A stretch of DNA of 64,000 bases. Origin: GCA-2737725 sp033763995 (GTDB taxonomy: Bacteria > Pseudomonadota > Alphaproteobacteria > Rhodospirillales > Rhodospirillaceae). A program made the translations under genes and the position numbers. The DNA is taken from the NCBI GenBank assembly GCA_033763995.1, contig JANRJL010000110.1:1-64000 (forward strand), read 5' to 3'. Shown piece by piece: positions 17,939 to 27,027 of the stretch; within the stretch, counting starts at the first letter, position 1; each line of letters begins with the position of its first letter. The notes beneath the pieces are model-generated. The model searched no databases and was not told the DNA's origin. It saw only the letters and a list, made by a program, of their open reading frames with translations.

Positions 17939-18628
17939 ATGGCACACGACGCGACATCCAAACCCGTTTACGACGCCCCCGATAAGCCCAAGGGCCCGCC
18001 CCCGGGTGTCGGTGGTCCGCCGCGTGCGGCCGAAGGCAGCCCAATACAAGGTGTGGGCGCTCATGCCGTGGGCGGCAACGGTCGGCCCAACCCGACGGTG
18101 GCGATGAAATCCGGCATCGAGGGCCGCGAGAAGGAATTCGGCGAGGCCGTGGGCGTGCTGCTGAAAACCTTCATGGACACCATGCCCTATCAGCACGAGT
18201 TCAACGACGCGGTGGTGAAGTCGCACCTGTCGCACATTCAGTTCGCCAAGAACCACGGCCTGCTGAAGGAAATGATCGAAGACGATCAGAAGACCATGAG
18301 CCCGATGCTGAGCCGCGTGAAAAAAAGCATCGAGCAGAGCGGCAACAAGGAACTGGCGATGATCGCCATGTTCGAGCGCACCTCGTGCTTCTATCAGATG
18401 ATCGCCACCTACGAGTCCGAGCCCGGCAAGCGGCGCTGGAAAAGCCCCTTCGGCCTCGTGCTCGGCATGGGCACGCGCATCGGTCAGTTCGACATGACCG
18501 AGCAGGAGATTCACGACATCTGGCTCAAGCCGCGCCTCTACGGCTACGCCGAGCAACTCGGCGTGAAGATCAAGATCACCGACAAGCTTGGTGATGATTT
18601 GATGATTAGTTGCGAGTTGGCGGAATAG
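17939..18628 (+). CDS. Unknown protein with proline/glycine-rich N-terminus
   Basis: I do not recognise this 229-residue soluble protein. Residues 1-50 are rich in proline and glycine (KPKGPPPGVGGPPRAAEG) and look disordered. The rest is mostly helical, with FGEAVGVLLKTFMDTMPYQHEF, several charged helices and a compact end KIKITDKLGDDLMISCELAE. No signal peptide, membrane segment or catalytic motif is visible. The start is well supported by GAGGGAGGA eight bases before the ATG; a longer open frame upstream lacks such a site. It is monocistronic, between a divergent membrane protein and an intergenic repeat. Confidence 0.8.
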   Translation: MAHDATSKPVYDAPDKPKGPPPGVGGPPRAAEGSPIQGVGAHAVGGNGRPNPTVAMKSGIEGREKEFGEAVGVLLKTFMDTMPYQHEFNDAVVKSHLSHIQFAKNHGLLKEMIEDDQKTMSPMLSRVKKSIEQSGNKELAMIAMFERTSCFYQMIATYESEPGKRRWKSPFGLVLGMGTRIGQFDMTEQEIHDIWLKPRLYGYAEQLGVKIKITDKLGDDLMISCELAE

Positions 18629-18645
18629 GCATCACAATTCTCGAC

Positions 18646-18737
18646 TGTCGCCCTGGGGCTTGTCCCCAGGACCCAGAACGACAACCTCGATCAGCGATGT
18701 GACTCCTGGGCCCTGGGCATAAAGCCCAGGGCGACAT
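18646..18737. repeat. 92-bp palindromic repeat, copy 1
   Basis: Terminal arms TGTCGCCCTGGG and CCCAGGGCGACA are perfect inverted repeats; between them lie CTTGTCCCCAGG and CTCCTGGGCCCTGGG. A second copy is at 62023-62149 in the same orientation. The two copies differ in both arms in a base-pair-preserving way (GCC/GGC here, ATC/GAT there), so a folded RNA or DNA cruciform is probably what is kept. Confidence 0.85.
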
Positions 18738-18749
18738 CTTGAGTCATGC

Positions 18750-19748
18750 TCAAGGCTTGCGCAACGCGAACTCCGCCTTGGCTGCTTGAATGGCGTCGTA
18801 AAGCGTCGCGGCGGGTGAACCCAGTTGATCCAACAACATGCGATGCGTCGGGGCCGTGGCTGCCACCCAGCGCGCGCGTTGTTCGGCCGTGAGTTCGATC
18901 ACCTGCGTGCCCTTGGCCGGCAGCTTGGCCATTTCGGCGGCGGTATAGACGCGCGAGCGCATGCGAAAATCGCGCGGATCGCCGTAGGCGGCGCGCAGCA
19001 CGGCCTGGTTCTGCGCGCTCAAGCCCTCGAACCACGCCCGGTTGGCCAGCAACATGCCCGCGTCATAGGTGTGGCGCGTATAAGTAAAGTACGGCGCCTC
19101 GCTGGCGATGCCGCCGGTGAAGAAGGCGTAGTCCGAGGTGATGCCGCCCTTGATGAGCCCCGTCTGCAGCGCCGGCACAATTTCAGGATACGGTATGTAA
19201 ACCGCGTCGGCCTTGAGCACCTGGGCCATGGCCTGGGCGGCGATGACGGCGGGCGTGCGCAGCTTGTAGCCCGCCACCCGTTCGGGTTCGGCCAGGGGTT
19301 CGCGGCCATACAGCCCCACCCAACCGGAATCGATCCAGTTGAGGAACACCAATCCCCGGTCGGCGAAGATCAACTCCATGCGCGCCTTGAGCGGGCCTTC
19401 CAACACGAAGTCCATTTGCTCGGTCGAGTCGAACAGATAAGGCAACGCCAGCACGGCCAGTTCGGGCGCGGTTTGCGAGGCCCCCGTCAGCGAGGGCGCC
19501 GTAATCTGCACCCGGCCCCGCCGTGCGGCGTTGACCATGGCCTCTTCCGAGCCGGTCTCGCCGCGCACCAGCATCTTGAGCGTCAGCGGCGGATCGGCCC
19601 CTCGCGCCACGTTGGCCTCGAAGGTCTTCCACTGATCGTCGGTGATAGTGCCCGGAAAGGTAATGCCCGTGACGATGACCTCTTGCGCCCGGGCGGACGT
19701 GACGAGCACGGCCAAGATAACGCCGGCAAGATAAAGCGTGGTGCGCAT
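18750..19748 (-). CDS. TRAP-type periplasmic substrate-binding protein (DctP family)
   Basis: The 332-residue protein has a Sec signal peptide (MRTTLYLAGVILAVLVTSARAQ) and a DctP/TRAP binding fold: FPGTITDDQWKTFE, then a run matching the carboxylate-binding arginine region (YKLRTPAVIAAQAMAQVL) and IPYPEIVPALQTGLIKGG, the typical PxxEIxxALxxGxxDG motif with a changed end. These proteins bind organic acids and hand them to DctQM. No dctQ or dctM gene is in the window, so the partner is elsewhere. The chosen ATG precedes a normal signal peptide; an upstream frame adds 25 residues without support. Confidence 0.86.
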   Translation of the reverse strand: MRTTLYLAGVILAVLVTSARAQEVIVTGITFPGTITDDQWKTFEANVARGADPPLTLKMLVRGETGSEEAMVNAARRGRVQITAPSLTGASQTAPELAVLALPYLFDSTEQMDFVLEGPLKARMELIFADRGLVFLNWIDSGWVGLYGREPLAEPERVAGYKLRTPAVIAAQAMAQVLKADAVYIPYPEIVPALQTGLIKGGITSDYAFFTGGIASEAPYFTYTRHTYDAGMLLANRAWFEGLSAQNQAVLRAAYGDPRDFRMRSRVYTAAEMAKLPAKGTQVIELTAEQRARWVAATAPTHRMLLDQLGSPAATLYDAIQAAKAEFALRKP

Positions 19749-19870
19749 GTCCCGATCCTGAGCGGGTGTTCGCGTGGCGTAAAGGCGCAAATCTTGCCCA
19801 ATGCGAAAGGTCACCGCTTTCAACTGACGAACGGCCCGGCTAGCATGGGGGCCTGGACTAAAGGCTCATC

Positions 19871-21106
19871 ATGTTGCTCAACCGGCCCCGTGCCCACGAT
19901 GTCATGCGCGCCAACGGCCTCGACGGCCTGGCCAGTTTGGTTCCCACCAACGTCTATTACCTCACCGACTTCAAGAACCTGATCATGGCGGCGGGCTTCG
20001 ACACGGCCGTGGCCGCCGTGCTGCCCGCCCGCGAGGATCGCCCGGCCGCGCTCGTCACCCAGGCCTTCGACACCCGCAACGTCATCAATGCCGCGCCGTG
20101 GGTGGAGAACGTCATCATCTATACCGACGCGCCCGCGAGCCCCGAGGCCGCCACGCCCGGCGGTGGGGCCAAGTACGGCGGCTGGGGCACGCGCGGCGGA
20201 TCGCAACTCACGCCGCGCCAAGCGCGCTGGGTGCAGGAGACAGCGCGCCTGACGGAAGCCACCGCGCCCTCGTGCCTCCACGGTCTGGTCAAGGGCTTGC
20301 GCGACGCGGGGCTGGAGAAAGCGCGCATCGGCGTGGATGACGAGAGACTATTGCTATGGCTGCCGGAATTGGGCCTGACGAACGCGACCCTCATGCCCGC
20401 GCGGGCTCTGTTCAACGAAATCCGCATGGTCAAGACGTCGGCTGAGATCGCTCTGTTGCGCACGGCCGCGCGCCTCAATGAAGCCGCGCTGCTGAAAGCC
20501 GTCGCCGCGCTGCACGAGGGCGCCATGTGGGACGAGCTGGAGTGCGTTTACATGGCCGACATGGCCATCCACGGCGCGCGCGGGGTTTACCTGGAATGCG
20601 GCGCGGGCGGCCTGCAAAGCGGCAAGGTGGCCAAGCACGAGCCGGTGATGTTCGACGCGCTGGGCCAGTATCAGGGCTATCACGGCGACTTCGGCCGCTC
20701 GGCCGTGGTGGGCGAGCCCGGGCCCGACGTGGCCGCACGTGTGCGAGCGCTGGAGGCGGGCTGGCGCGCGGCCCATGACACCATTCGCCCGGGCGTGAAG
20801 TACTCGGACCTCGCCGCCACGGTCGCCAAGGCCGTCAACGGTGCGGGCTTTCCCGGCCCCTTCCGCACGCCGGTGGTCCATTCGCTCGGGCTGCAGCACA
20901 CCGACGATCCGCAAGGGCGCTTCGACCCGCCGGGCAAGAAGGCCGACCGCGCGCTCGAAGCCGACATGGTCATCAACGTCGACATGCCGCACCTGGAAAT
21001 CGGCTGGGGCGCGGTGCACATCGAGGACACGGTGCGCGTGACCGCCGATGGCTGCGAGCCGCTCACGTCCATGGACACGGCGCTGCGTGTGCTGCCAACC
21101 GCATGA
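19871..21106 (+). CDS. M24 family metallopeptidase (Xaa-Pro aminopeptidase/creatinase fold)
   Basis: The 411-residue protein has the two-domain M24 layout: an N-terminal creatinase-like domain (VPTNVYYLTDFKNLIM, typical start) and a pita-bread domain. Metal-ligand positions are D262, D273 (spacing 11), H337 and E385, as in the family. The fourth ligand, usually E in a xEPG motif, is D371 in NVDMPH, and the PG is missing. It could be a peptidase with altered metal site or a creatinase-like hydrolase. It starts 122 bases from the divergent TRAP protein and is followed within 10 bases by the DMT transporter remnant, so they may share a transcript. Confidence 0.85.
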   Translation: MLLNRPRAHDVMRANGLDGLASLVPTNVYYLTDFKNLIMAAGFDTAVAAVLPAREDRPAALVTQAFDTRNVINAAPWVENVIIYTDAPASPEAATPGGGAKYGGWGTRGGSQLTPRQARWVQETARLTEATAPSCLHGLVKGLRDAGLEKARIGVDDERLLLWLPELGLTNATLMPARALFNEIRMVKTSAEIALLRTAARLNEAALLKAVAALHEGAMWDELECVYMADMAIHGARGVYLECGAGGLQSGKVAKHEPVMFDALGQYQGYHGDFGRSAVVGEPGPDVAARVRALEAGWRAAHDTIRPGVKYSDLAATVAKAVNGAGFPGPFRTPVVHSLGLQHTDDPQGRFDPPGKKADRALEADMVINVDMPHLEIGWGAVHIEDTVRVTADGCEPLTSMDTALRVLPTA

Positions 21107-21116
21107 CACGCCGCGC

Positions 21117-22028
21117 ATGATCAACGTCGGACTTTACAGCGCGACGATCCTGGTGTGGGGCTTTAGCTGGTACGCCATCGAGTTGCAGATCGGCGTCGTG
21201 CCGCCCGAGGTGTCGGTGGCCTACCGCTTCGGCCTGGCGGGCCTGATCCAAATGGCGTGGTGCCTGCTCACGGGCGTGTCGCTGCGCATGGACGCCCGCC
21301 AGCACCTCAACTGCGCGCTGCTCGGCCTCATGATCTTCGGCGCCAATCTCGTGCTGGTCTATTACGCCAGCGAACGGCTGCCCAGCGGCCTGGTCTCGGT
21401 GGTGTTTTCCATGATCACCATCGCCAACATCATCAACGGGCGCGTGTTCCTGGGCCGCACGAGTCCACCCGTCGTCTGGCTGGCCTCGATCCTCGGCATC
21501 GTCGGCATCGCCCTGATGTTCGGCGACGACGCCGACGGCGCCCACACCGGCATCGCGGCGCTGACCGGTGCCGGTTTCGCGCTGGTGGGGGCTTACCTCG
21601 CCTCGCTCGGCAACGTCTACGCCATCAAGGTGCAATAAGGCGGCCTCAGTGTGCTGCAAAGCAACGCCTGGGGCATGGTTTACGGCGCGCTGATCGTGGC
21701 CGCCTATGCGGCCATCGCCGGTTCGCCCTTCGCCTTCGAGACGACGCTGCGCTACGTCGGCGGGCTGCTCTACCTCGTCGTGTTCGGCTCCATCGCCGGG
21801 TTCGGCTTTTACCTGAGCCTGGTGCGCCGCATCGGCCCCGAGCGGGCGGGCTACACGGCGGTGATGTTCCCGGCCGTGGCCCTGGTGGTCTCGGCCTGGC
21901 TCGAGGACATGACCGTCACCCCCGGCATGATCCTGGGCGCGGGCCTGATTTTGTTCGGCAACGTGCTGGTGCTGACCCCCGCCGGCACCTTGAAACGCCT
22001 GCTGGGGCGCACCCGAGCCCCTGACTAA
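21117..22028 (+). pseudogene. EamA/DMT-family transporter split by in-frame TAA
   Basis: The frame from 21117 encodes ten hydrophobic segments in two EamA repeats, but a TAA at 21636-21638 falls exactly between the repeats, after NVYAIKVQ. Beyond it, the same frame continues with GGLSVLQSNAWGMVYGA, which is the normal linker and start of the second EamA repeat, to the stop at 22028. A single substitution would restore a 303-residue carrier. Either the gene is inactive, the stop is read through, or the two halves are made separately (a GTG is at 21651). It follows the M24 gene closely. Confidence 0.82.
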
Positions 22029-22101
22029 CCCCTTTACAAAGCCGCCGCGCGCCCTCACCTAATACCGAGCACCCGATGACCGACGCGCATTTGATTTGGC
22101 C

Positions 22102-23073
22102 ATGGCAAAAAATCCCTACGACGTATTGGGCGTGAAACGCGACGCGGACGACGCGGCGATTCAAAAGGCCTATCGCAACCTGGCCAAGGTGCATCACCCC
22201 GACATGAACCCCGGCAACAAGAAGGCCGAGGACCGCTTCAAGGACATCAACGCCGCCTACGACATCCTGGGCGACGCGGCCAAGCGCAAGCGCTTCGACC
22301 GCGGCGAGATCGACGCCAGCGGCCAGGAGATCCGCACCAACCCCTTCGCCCGCGGCGGCTTCCGGCAAAATGCGGGCGGGGGAATGGGCGCGGGCGGACC
22401 CGGGGGCGGTTTCGCCTTCGACGACCTGGGCGACATCTTCGAGTCCATGTTCGGCAAGGGCAAGGGTGCCGGCCCAGGTGGGGGAATGGGAGGCGGCGGA
22501 CCCTTTCGCGGCGGGCCTGGCGGGGGTTTCGCCACGCGCGGCGAGGACGAAAATTTTCGCCTGGACATCGGCTTCATCGACGCCGTCACCGGCGCCAAGC
22601 GGCGGGTGAGCCTGCCCAGCGGCAAATCCCTCGACGTGACCATCCCCGCCGGCATCGCCGACGGCCAGACCATCCGGCTGCGCGGCCAGGGCGTGCCGGG
22701 CGTGGGCGGCGGCCCGCCCGGCGACGTGCTGATCGAGGTCAAGGTGGCCGAGCATCCGCACTTCAAGCGCCAGGGCCGCGACATCACGCTGGAACTGCCC
22801 GTCTCGCTCGGCGAGGCGGTGCTGGGCGCCAAGGTGGAGGTGCCGACCATCTCGGGCTCGGTGACGCTGACCATTCCCAAGGGCTCCAACAGCGGCAGCA
22901 TGCTGCGCCTGCGCGGCAAGGGCCTGCCCGCCACCAAGACCGAGCCCGCCGGCGACCAGTACGTCACGCTCAAGGTCGTGCTGCCCAAGGAGCCCGACGA
23001 GGAATTGGAGACGCTTGTCCGCGCCTGGAGCGCCAAGCGGCCCTACAACCCGCGCTCGGGGTTTGGCGGCTAA
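22102..23073 (+). CDS. DnaJ-class co-chaperone (type II/III, CbpA-like)
   Basis: The 323-residue protein has an N-terminal J domain with YDVLGVKRDADDAAIQKAYR and the HPD motif at residues 32-34, which stimulates DnaK's ATPase. A glycine/phenylalanine-rich linker (about residues 80-155) follows, and then the DnaJ C-terminal substrate-binding domains (RVSLPSGKSLDVTIPAGI, FKRQGRDITLELPVSLGEA). The zinc-finger CxxCxGxG repeats are missing, so it is CbpA-like and not DnaJ. The start is ATG after a TTG two codons upstream. It is single, with about 230 bases before the next gene. Confidence 0.92.
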   Translation: MAKNPYDVLGVKRDADDAAIQKAYRNLAKVHHPDMNPGNKKAEDRFKDINAAYDILGDAAKRKRFDRGEIDASGQEIRTNPFARGGFRQNAGGGMGAGGPGGGFAFDDLGDIFESMFGKGKGAGPGGGMGGGGPFRGGPGGGFATRGEDENFRLDIGFIDAVTGAKRRVSLPSGKSLDVTIPAGIADGQTIRLRGQGVPGVGGGPPGDVLIEVKVAEHPHFKRQGRDITLELPVSLGEAVLGAKVEVPTISGSVTLTIPKGSNSGSMLRLRGKGLPATKTEPAGDQYVTLKVVLPKEPDEELETLVRAWSAKRPYNPRSGFGG

Positions 23074-23302
23074 GCCGGAGCAAGGATTGCCATGGCGTGC
23101 AACCGTCGTGTTGTTTCGCGCGTTATTCATTGCTGCCTTATTTTTTCTCGGTTTTCGTGCGCTCCTGAATGCCCGCATCGATTGAACGCGAGGGCGTTTT
23201 CTTCTATTTTTGATGCCGTGAATTAGGCCCTCGCCCGTTTGGGTGTTAGTCTGCGCACGCACGGCCCCGGGCCCGCCGCATGATCGTGATTGGAGCACGC
23301 CG

Positions 23303-26300
23303 ATGAACGTTTCCGCCGCCGTCCAGCGCATGGTCCGCGCCGTTTGGGGCGAGGCCCGCCGCGACGAGGGTGTGGTGGCCTTGGTGATCGCCATTGCCTT
23401 GATCGCGCTGGCGGGCGCGACCATCGCCACGCTTGGCTCGCAAAATGCAGCCAGCAAACTGGCGCGCCAGACCAGTTCAGGCGTCAACACCAAGATCGTG
23501 CGCACCAGCATCCAGGCCTATTTGCTGTCCAATACCGGCGCCGCGCGGGAGGTGCCCTGCCCCGACGCCGACTTGAACGGCTCGGCGGACGAGGACGGCG
23601 GCGGCAACTGCACCACGCGCAGCGGCGTGCTGCCGTGGTCCACGCTCGGCATCAGCCAGGACGACGCCATCGACGGGTACGGCAACTACTACACCTACGT
23701 CGTCACCGACGCCTCGGTGGGCACCCCGGCGCAGCGCACGCGCACGGTCTGCAACGCGGTGCAAAACTCCTACGACACCAGCCAAAGCGAATACACCGGC
23801 ACGCTGATCACGCCCACCGACACCGAGAGCCTGCTGACGTCGCAAACCGCCGGCCAGGGCTCGACGTTTCATTACGCGCTCATCAGCCACGGCGCCAACG
23901 GCCTGGGCGCAATCAATCGCAGCGGGCAACAGCGCAGTGCGCCGACATCGACGCAAGAGCGCCAAAACTGCCCCAGCAACACCGGCACCACCTGCACCGA
24001 TAGCGGCACCGTCGGCACGATTTATTCCGGGCCAATATCCAGCACGACCTCGACCTACTTCGACGACACCGTTTACGTCAGCACCACGTCGCAATTCGAG
24101 GCCATGTGCGCCCAACTGACCCCGGCGGGCAAGGTCAATGCTTTCGTGAACGAGAGCTTCGACGGCACGGCGACGGGCTCGGTCCCCACGTCGATCTCGG
24201 GCGACGCCAGTTCCGGCGCATCCACCGCCAACGTCCAGGTCGCCAGCGGCTCGACCACCGACAAAGTGCTGCGCTTCACCGGCGTCGGCGCCAACGCCGC
24301 CGCCATCCGCACCACGTCTGAATTCAATCCGGCCGAGCGTCCGCTCTATTTTTCGTTTGAATGGCGGCCGACCACCCTGGGGCAGAACAATCAGGCGGGC
24401 ATCTCCATCGCCACGCGCGCCACCACGGCCAATCGCGGCAGCGGCAACAACGAGGACATTTTCACGTCCGACGGCCTGACCATCCGCTACTACGAGGACA
24501 CCAACGACAACGCCAACGGCGCCACGGCCAACAGCATTTACATTTGCGACAGCAATACCTCGGCCTGCGACAGCGGCTCCAATCTCGGCGTCAGCGCGGC
24601 CACGTTCACGATCACCAACAACCAAACCTACACCGTGGAGGCCTACGACGACGGCAACTTGGTGTGGGCGCGCATCACTCAGGTCGGCACGCCCGCCAAC
24701 ACCGCCTTCGTCAACCTGACGACCGTTCCCATCGTCTTCGCGCAGCGCGACTTCGCCGAGGACAATTTCGCCCTGATCGTCAATCACGAAAATTCCGTTT
24801 CGGAACTCGACGACCTGCTGATCGGCCGCGCCTCCATGGGCGTGGCCTTCGACGGCAGCAACGACGTCATCACCGCCGGAGATAATTTCGACACCACCAC
24901 CGGCAACGTCACGCTGGAAGCTTGGGTGCGCCCCGATACCTTGCCGACGGCCAGTTCGACGCGGGCGGCGGTCATCTCGAAATGGCAGATCGGCGCGGCC
25001 AACTCGGCGCAGGCCTACCGCGTGTATTTCACGTTGTCGGGTTTGCAGTTCTCGGTCGCCGGTCTCGATTCCGCCACCAGCACGACGGCGACGGAACAAC
25101 CCTTCGCCTTCGACTACGTGCCGACCCTGGATAAATGGACTCACATCGCCGTCAATTACGAAGCCAGCAGCAAGATCGCGCGCCTTTACATTAACGGCGA
25201 GTTATCGAAAAGCATCATCGGCACCTTGCTCGACACTGCCGGAGTCGCCTCGGGCGCCACGGCCTCGTTCACGGTGGGGGCGGGCACGGGCACGTCGACG
25301 GACAACTTCGACGGCGACATCGCCGACGTGCGCGTCTGGAACACGGTGCGCAGCGCCAGCCAGATCCTCGCCAACTACAAGGCACGATTGCAGTTGACGT
25401 CGGGATTGACGGGGCTGATCGTCAACTGGCCGCTCGACCGCGACGCTTCGGCCACGTTTACCTCCACCACCGCCACCGCCACCGCGGCGGGCACCACGGC
25501 GGTCAACGGCACGCTCACCAACGGCGCGGCCTACATCGCGGTTTTCCAGAACCACCTGCCGCCGTTCTCGACCTCGTTCTGCACCACCGGCAGCGGCGGC
25601 ACGGTGGTCGGCGCGTATCAATGCGACTACCGCACCACGACCCAAAGCGGCACGCTGTCGATCCCGAACAACCTCGGCGGCGTTCACGTCAAGGCCTGGG
25701 GCGCCGGCGGCGGCGGCTACGATTTCACGACGTATGAATCCAACGGCGGCGGCGGCGGCTACGCGGCGGCGCGCCTGACGGCGCTCAATACCACCACGCT
25801 CATCACGGGGCTCACGGTGAACGTCGTGGTCGGCGGCGGCGGCACCGCCAGCGGCGACGACAACAACGGCTCCGGCGGCGGCGCGGCGTCGGGCCTGTGG
25901 CAGGACACCGTCACCGACCGCGCCGGCGTCATCGCCGGCGGCGGCGGCGGCGCGTCCTTCGGCGATGACAACCTCGGCGGCGGCCTCAACTGCAACAACG
26001 CGGGCGATTGCGGCCCCGGCGGCGGCGGCGGCGGGCCGGGCAACATCGATTCGAGCTACCAGGCGGCGCGGGCCGCCGACGACGGCGACAACGAATGCAG
26101 CGGGCGCGCGGGCCATAATACGTCGTTCACCGGTTCGCCCGACGGCACCGGCACCGACTGCGCCGGCGGCGGCACCGATCCGACCACCACCGACGGTGCC
26201 GGCGGCGCGGGCGCGGCGGGCGGCACGGCGGCCATCGGTGCCGCGGGCGCCGATGGTGGTGCGGGCTTCAACGGCTCCACGACCGAGATCGGCGCGGGCG

Positions 26301-26653
26301 GCGCCGGCGGCGGCGTGCGCGAGAGCACGGTGAGTTTCGGCGGCGGCGAGGCGGGCGGTTACGACGTCGACCCCGCGGGCGGCACCATCACCGGCTCGAC
26401 CGACGGCAACGCCACCGGCTTCGGCGGCGGCGGCGGTGCGGGCTTCGCGGACGACTCCACGACCAATACCGGATTCTTCGGCGCGGTTGGCACGGTGCCA
26501 ACGCCGGGCGGCACCGACAACCCCGACTACGCCCCGTCCTACTGTTCCGGCGGCACCAACTGCGTCATCAACGCCGGCAGCGGCGGGCAGCCCAATCCCA
26601 CCGGCCAGCAGATCATCAATGGCCGCCAGGGCCTGGTGGTCATCAAGTGGTAA
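23303..26653 (+). CDS. Large surface protein: pilin-like N-terminus, LamG-like domains, glycine-rich C-terminus
   Basis: The 1116-residue product starts with a short basic leader, then DEGVVALVIAIALIALAG (about residues 21-38), a single helix placed as in prepilins after a glycine, although the usual glutamate at position 5 is absent. Residues about 60-150 contain IDGYGNYYTYVV, as seen in pseudopilin-type proteins. Two concanavalin-like regions follow (about 276-512 and 512-712); the second is a good LamG match with LEAWVRPD, KWTHIAVNYE and ADVRVWNTVRS. Residues about 772-1116 are glycine-rich and end INGRQGLVVIKW, a typical ending of such domains. An adhesin or minor-pilin role is inferred. 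GGAG precedes the chosen ATG. Confidence 0.75.
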   Translation: MNVSAAVQRMVRAVWGEARRDEGVVALVIAIALIALAGATIATLGSQNAASKLARQTSSGVNTKIVRTSIQAYLLSNTGAAREVPCPDADLNGSADEDGGGNCTTRSGVLPWSTLGISQDDAIDGYGNYYTYVVTDASVGTPAQRTRTVCNAVQNSYDTSQSEYTGTLITPTDTESLLTSQTAGQGSTFHYALISHGANGLGAINRSGQQRSAPTSTQERQNCPSNTGTTCTDSGTVGTIYSGPISSTTSTYFDDTVYVSTTSQFEAMCAQLTPAGKVNAFVNESFDGTATGSVPTSISGDASSGASTANVQVASGSTTDKVLRFTGVGANAAAIRTTSEFNPAERPLYFSFEWRPTTLGQNNQAGISIATRATTANRGSGNNEDIFTSDGLTIRYYEDTNDNANGATANSIYICDSNTSACDSGSNLGVSAATFTITNNQTYTVEAYDDGNLVWARITQVGTPANTAFVNLTTVPIVFAQRDFAEDNFALIVNHENSVSELDDLLIGRASMGVAFDGSNDVITAGDNFDTTTGNVTLEAWVRPDTLPTASSTRAAVISKWQIGAANSAQAYRVYFTLSGLQFSVAGLDSATSTTATEQPFAFDYVPTLDKWTHIAVNYEASSKIARLYINGELSKSIIGTLLDTAGVASGATASFTVGAGTGTSTDNFDGDIADVRVWNTVRSASQILANYKARLQLTSGLTGLIVNWPLDRDASATFTSTTATATAAGTTAVNGTLTNGAAYIAVFQNHLPPFSTSFCTTGSGGTVVGAYQCDYRTTTQSGTLSIPNNLGGVHVKAWGAGGGGYDFTTYESNGGGGGYAAARLTALNTTTLITGLTVNVVVGGGGTASGDDNNGSGGGAASGLWQDTVTDRAGVIAGGGGGASFGDDNLGGGLNCNNAGDCGPGGGGGGPGNIDSSYQAARAADDGDNECSGRAGHNTSFTGSPDGTGTDCAGGGTDPTTTDGAGGAGAAGGTAAIGAAGADGGAGFNGSTTEIGAGGAGGGVRESTVSFGGGEAGGYDVDPAGGTITGSTDGNATGFGGGGGAGFADDSTTNTGFFGAVGTVPTPGGTDNPDYAPSYCSGGTNCVINAGSGGQPNPTGQQIINGRQGLVVIKW

Positions 26654-26846
26654 GCGCCCGCCCGTGAATTCCGTGAATAACCCGCCGCTTTGACTTGGCG
26701 GCCTCGCTCATCCGCGCTTAAATCGTCGGCGACGGCGTTGAACAGCCGCGCGCACTCCGCGCGTCGCCCCCAGCGCCGTCCTTGGAACCATCGACGAGGC
26801 CCCGCGCTCATGAACTCCCGGCGCGCCAGCGGCGCCACATTAAAAT

Positions 26847-26870
26847 CCCTGATCTCGAATCAGGGTCTTT
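26847..26870 (+). terminator. Terminator-like hairpin
   Basis: Stem CCCTGAT/ATCAGGG with a five-base loop is followed by TCTTT. The T-run is weak, so this is a possible rather than certain rho-independent terminator for the large surface-protein gene. Confidence 0.5.
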
Positions 26871-26905
26871 CGGGAATTGCGTGTTTTCAACGCCTTAGGC
26901 GGCCT

Positions 26906-26954
26906 GCGCCCTGTTCTTTTCGCGCCGGTCCTGCCGAAACAGGCAGAACAGGCG
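26906..26954. repeat. Dispersed palindromic repeat (CTGTTC...GAACAG), copy 1
   Basis: Arms GCGCCCTGTTCT and AGAACAGGCG close over an inner CTGCC/GGCAG hairpin. The reverse complement of 57508-57570 shares CTGTTCTTTTC, TCCTG, AAACA and GAACAGGC in the same order, so the two are copies of one element. The last base overlaps the first operator palindrome. Confidence 0.65.
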
Positions 26955-26969
26955 AATTGTATACAATTC
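26954..26969. promoter_or_regulatory. Palindromic operator, site 1
   Basis: GAATTGTATACAATTC is a perfect 16-bp palindrome with a TTGTATACAA core, the form bound by FadR-subfamily GntR repressors in other bacteria. It lies about 100 bases before the amine oxidase start. No GntR gene is in the window, so the regulator would be encoded elsewhere. Confidence 0.65.
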
Positions 26970-27027
26970 GGCCGGTTATCCCCGCGCGCATTGCGCGAAA
27001 CGGCGGATTTCGGGCGCGCCGTTTTCC

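Noticed and set aside
25680..26640. Dense GGC repeats as a CRISPR or satellite array
   Set aside because: They are glycine codons in one reading frame with no constant repeat-spacer unit.
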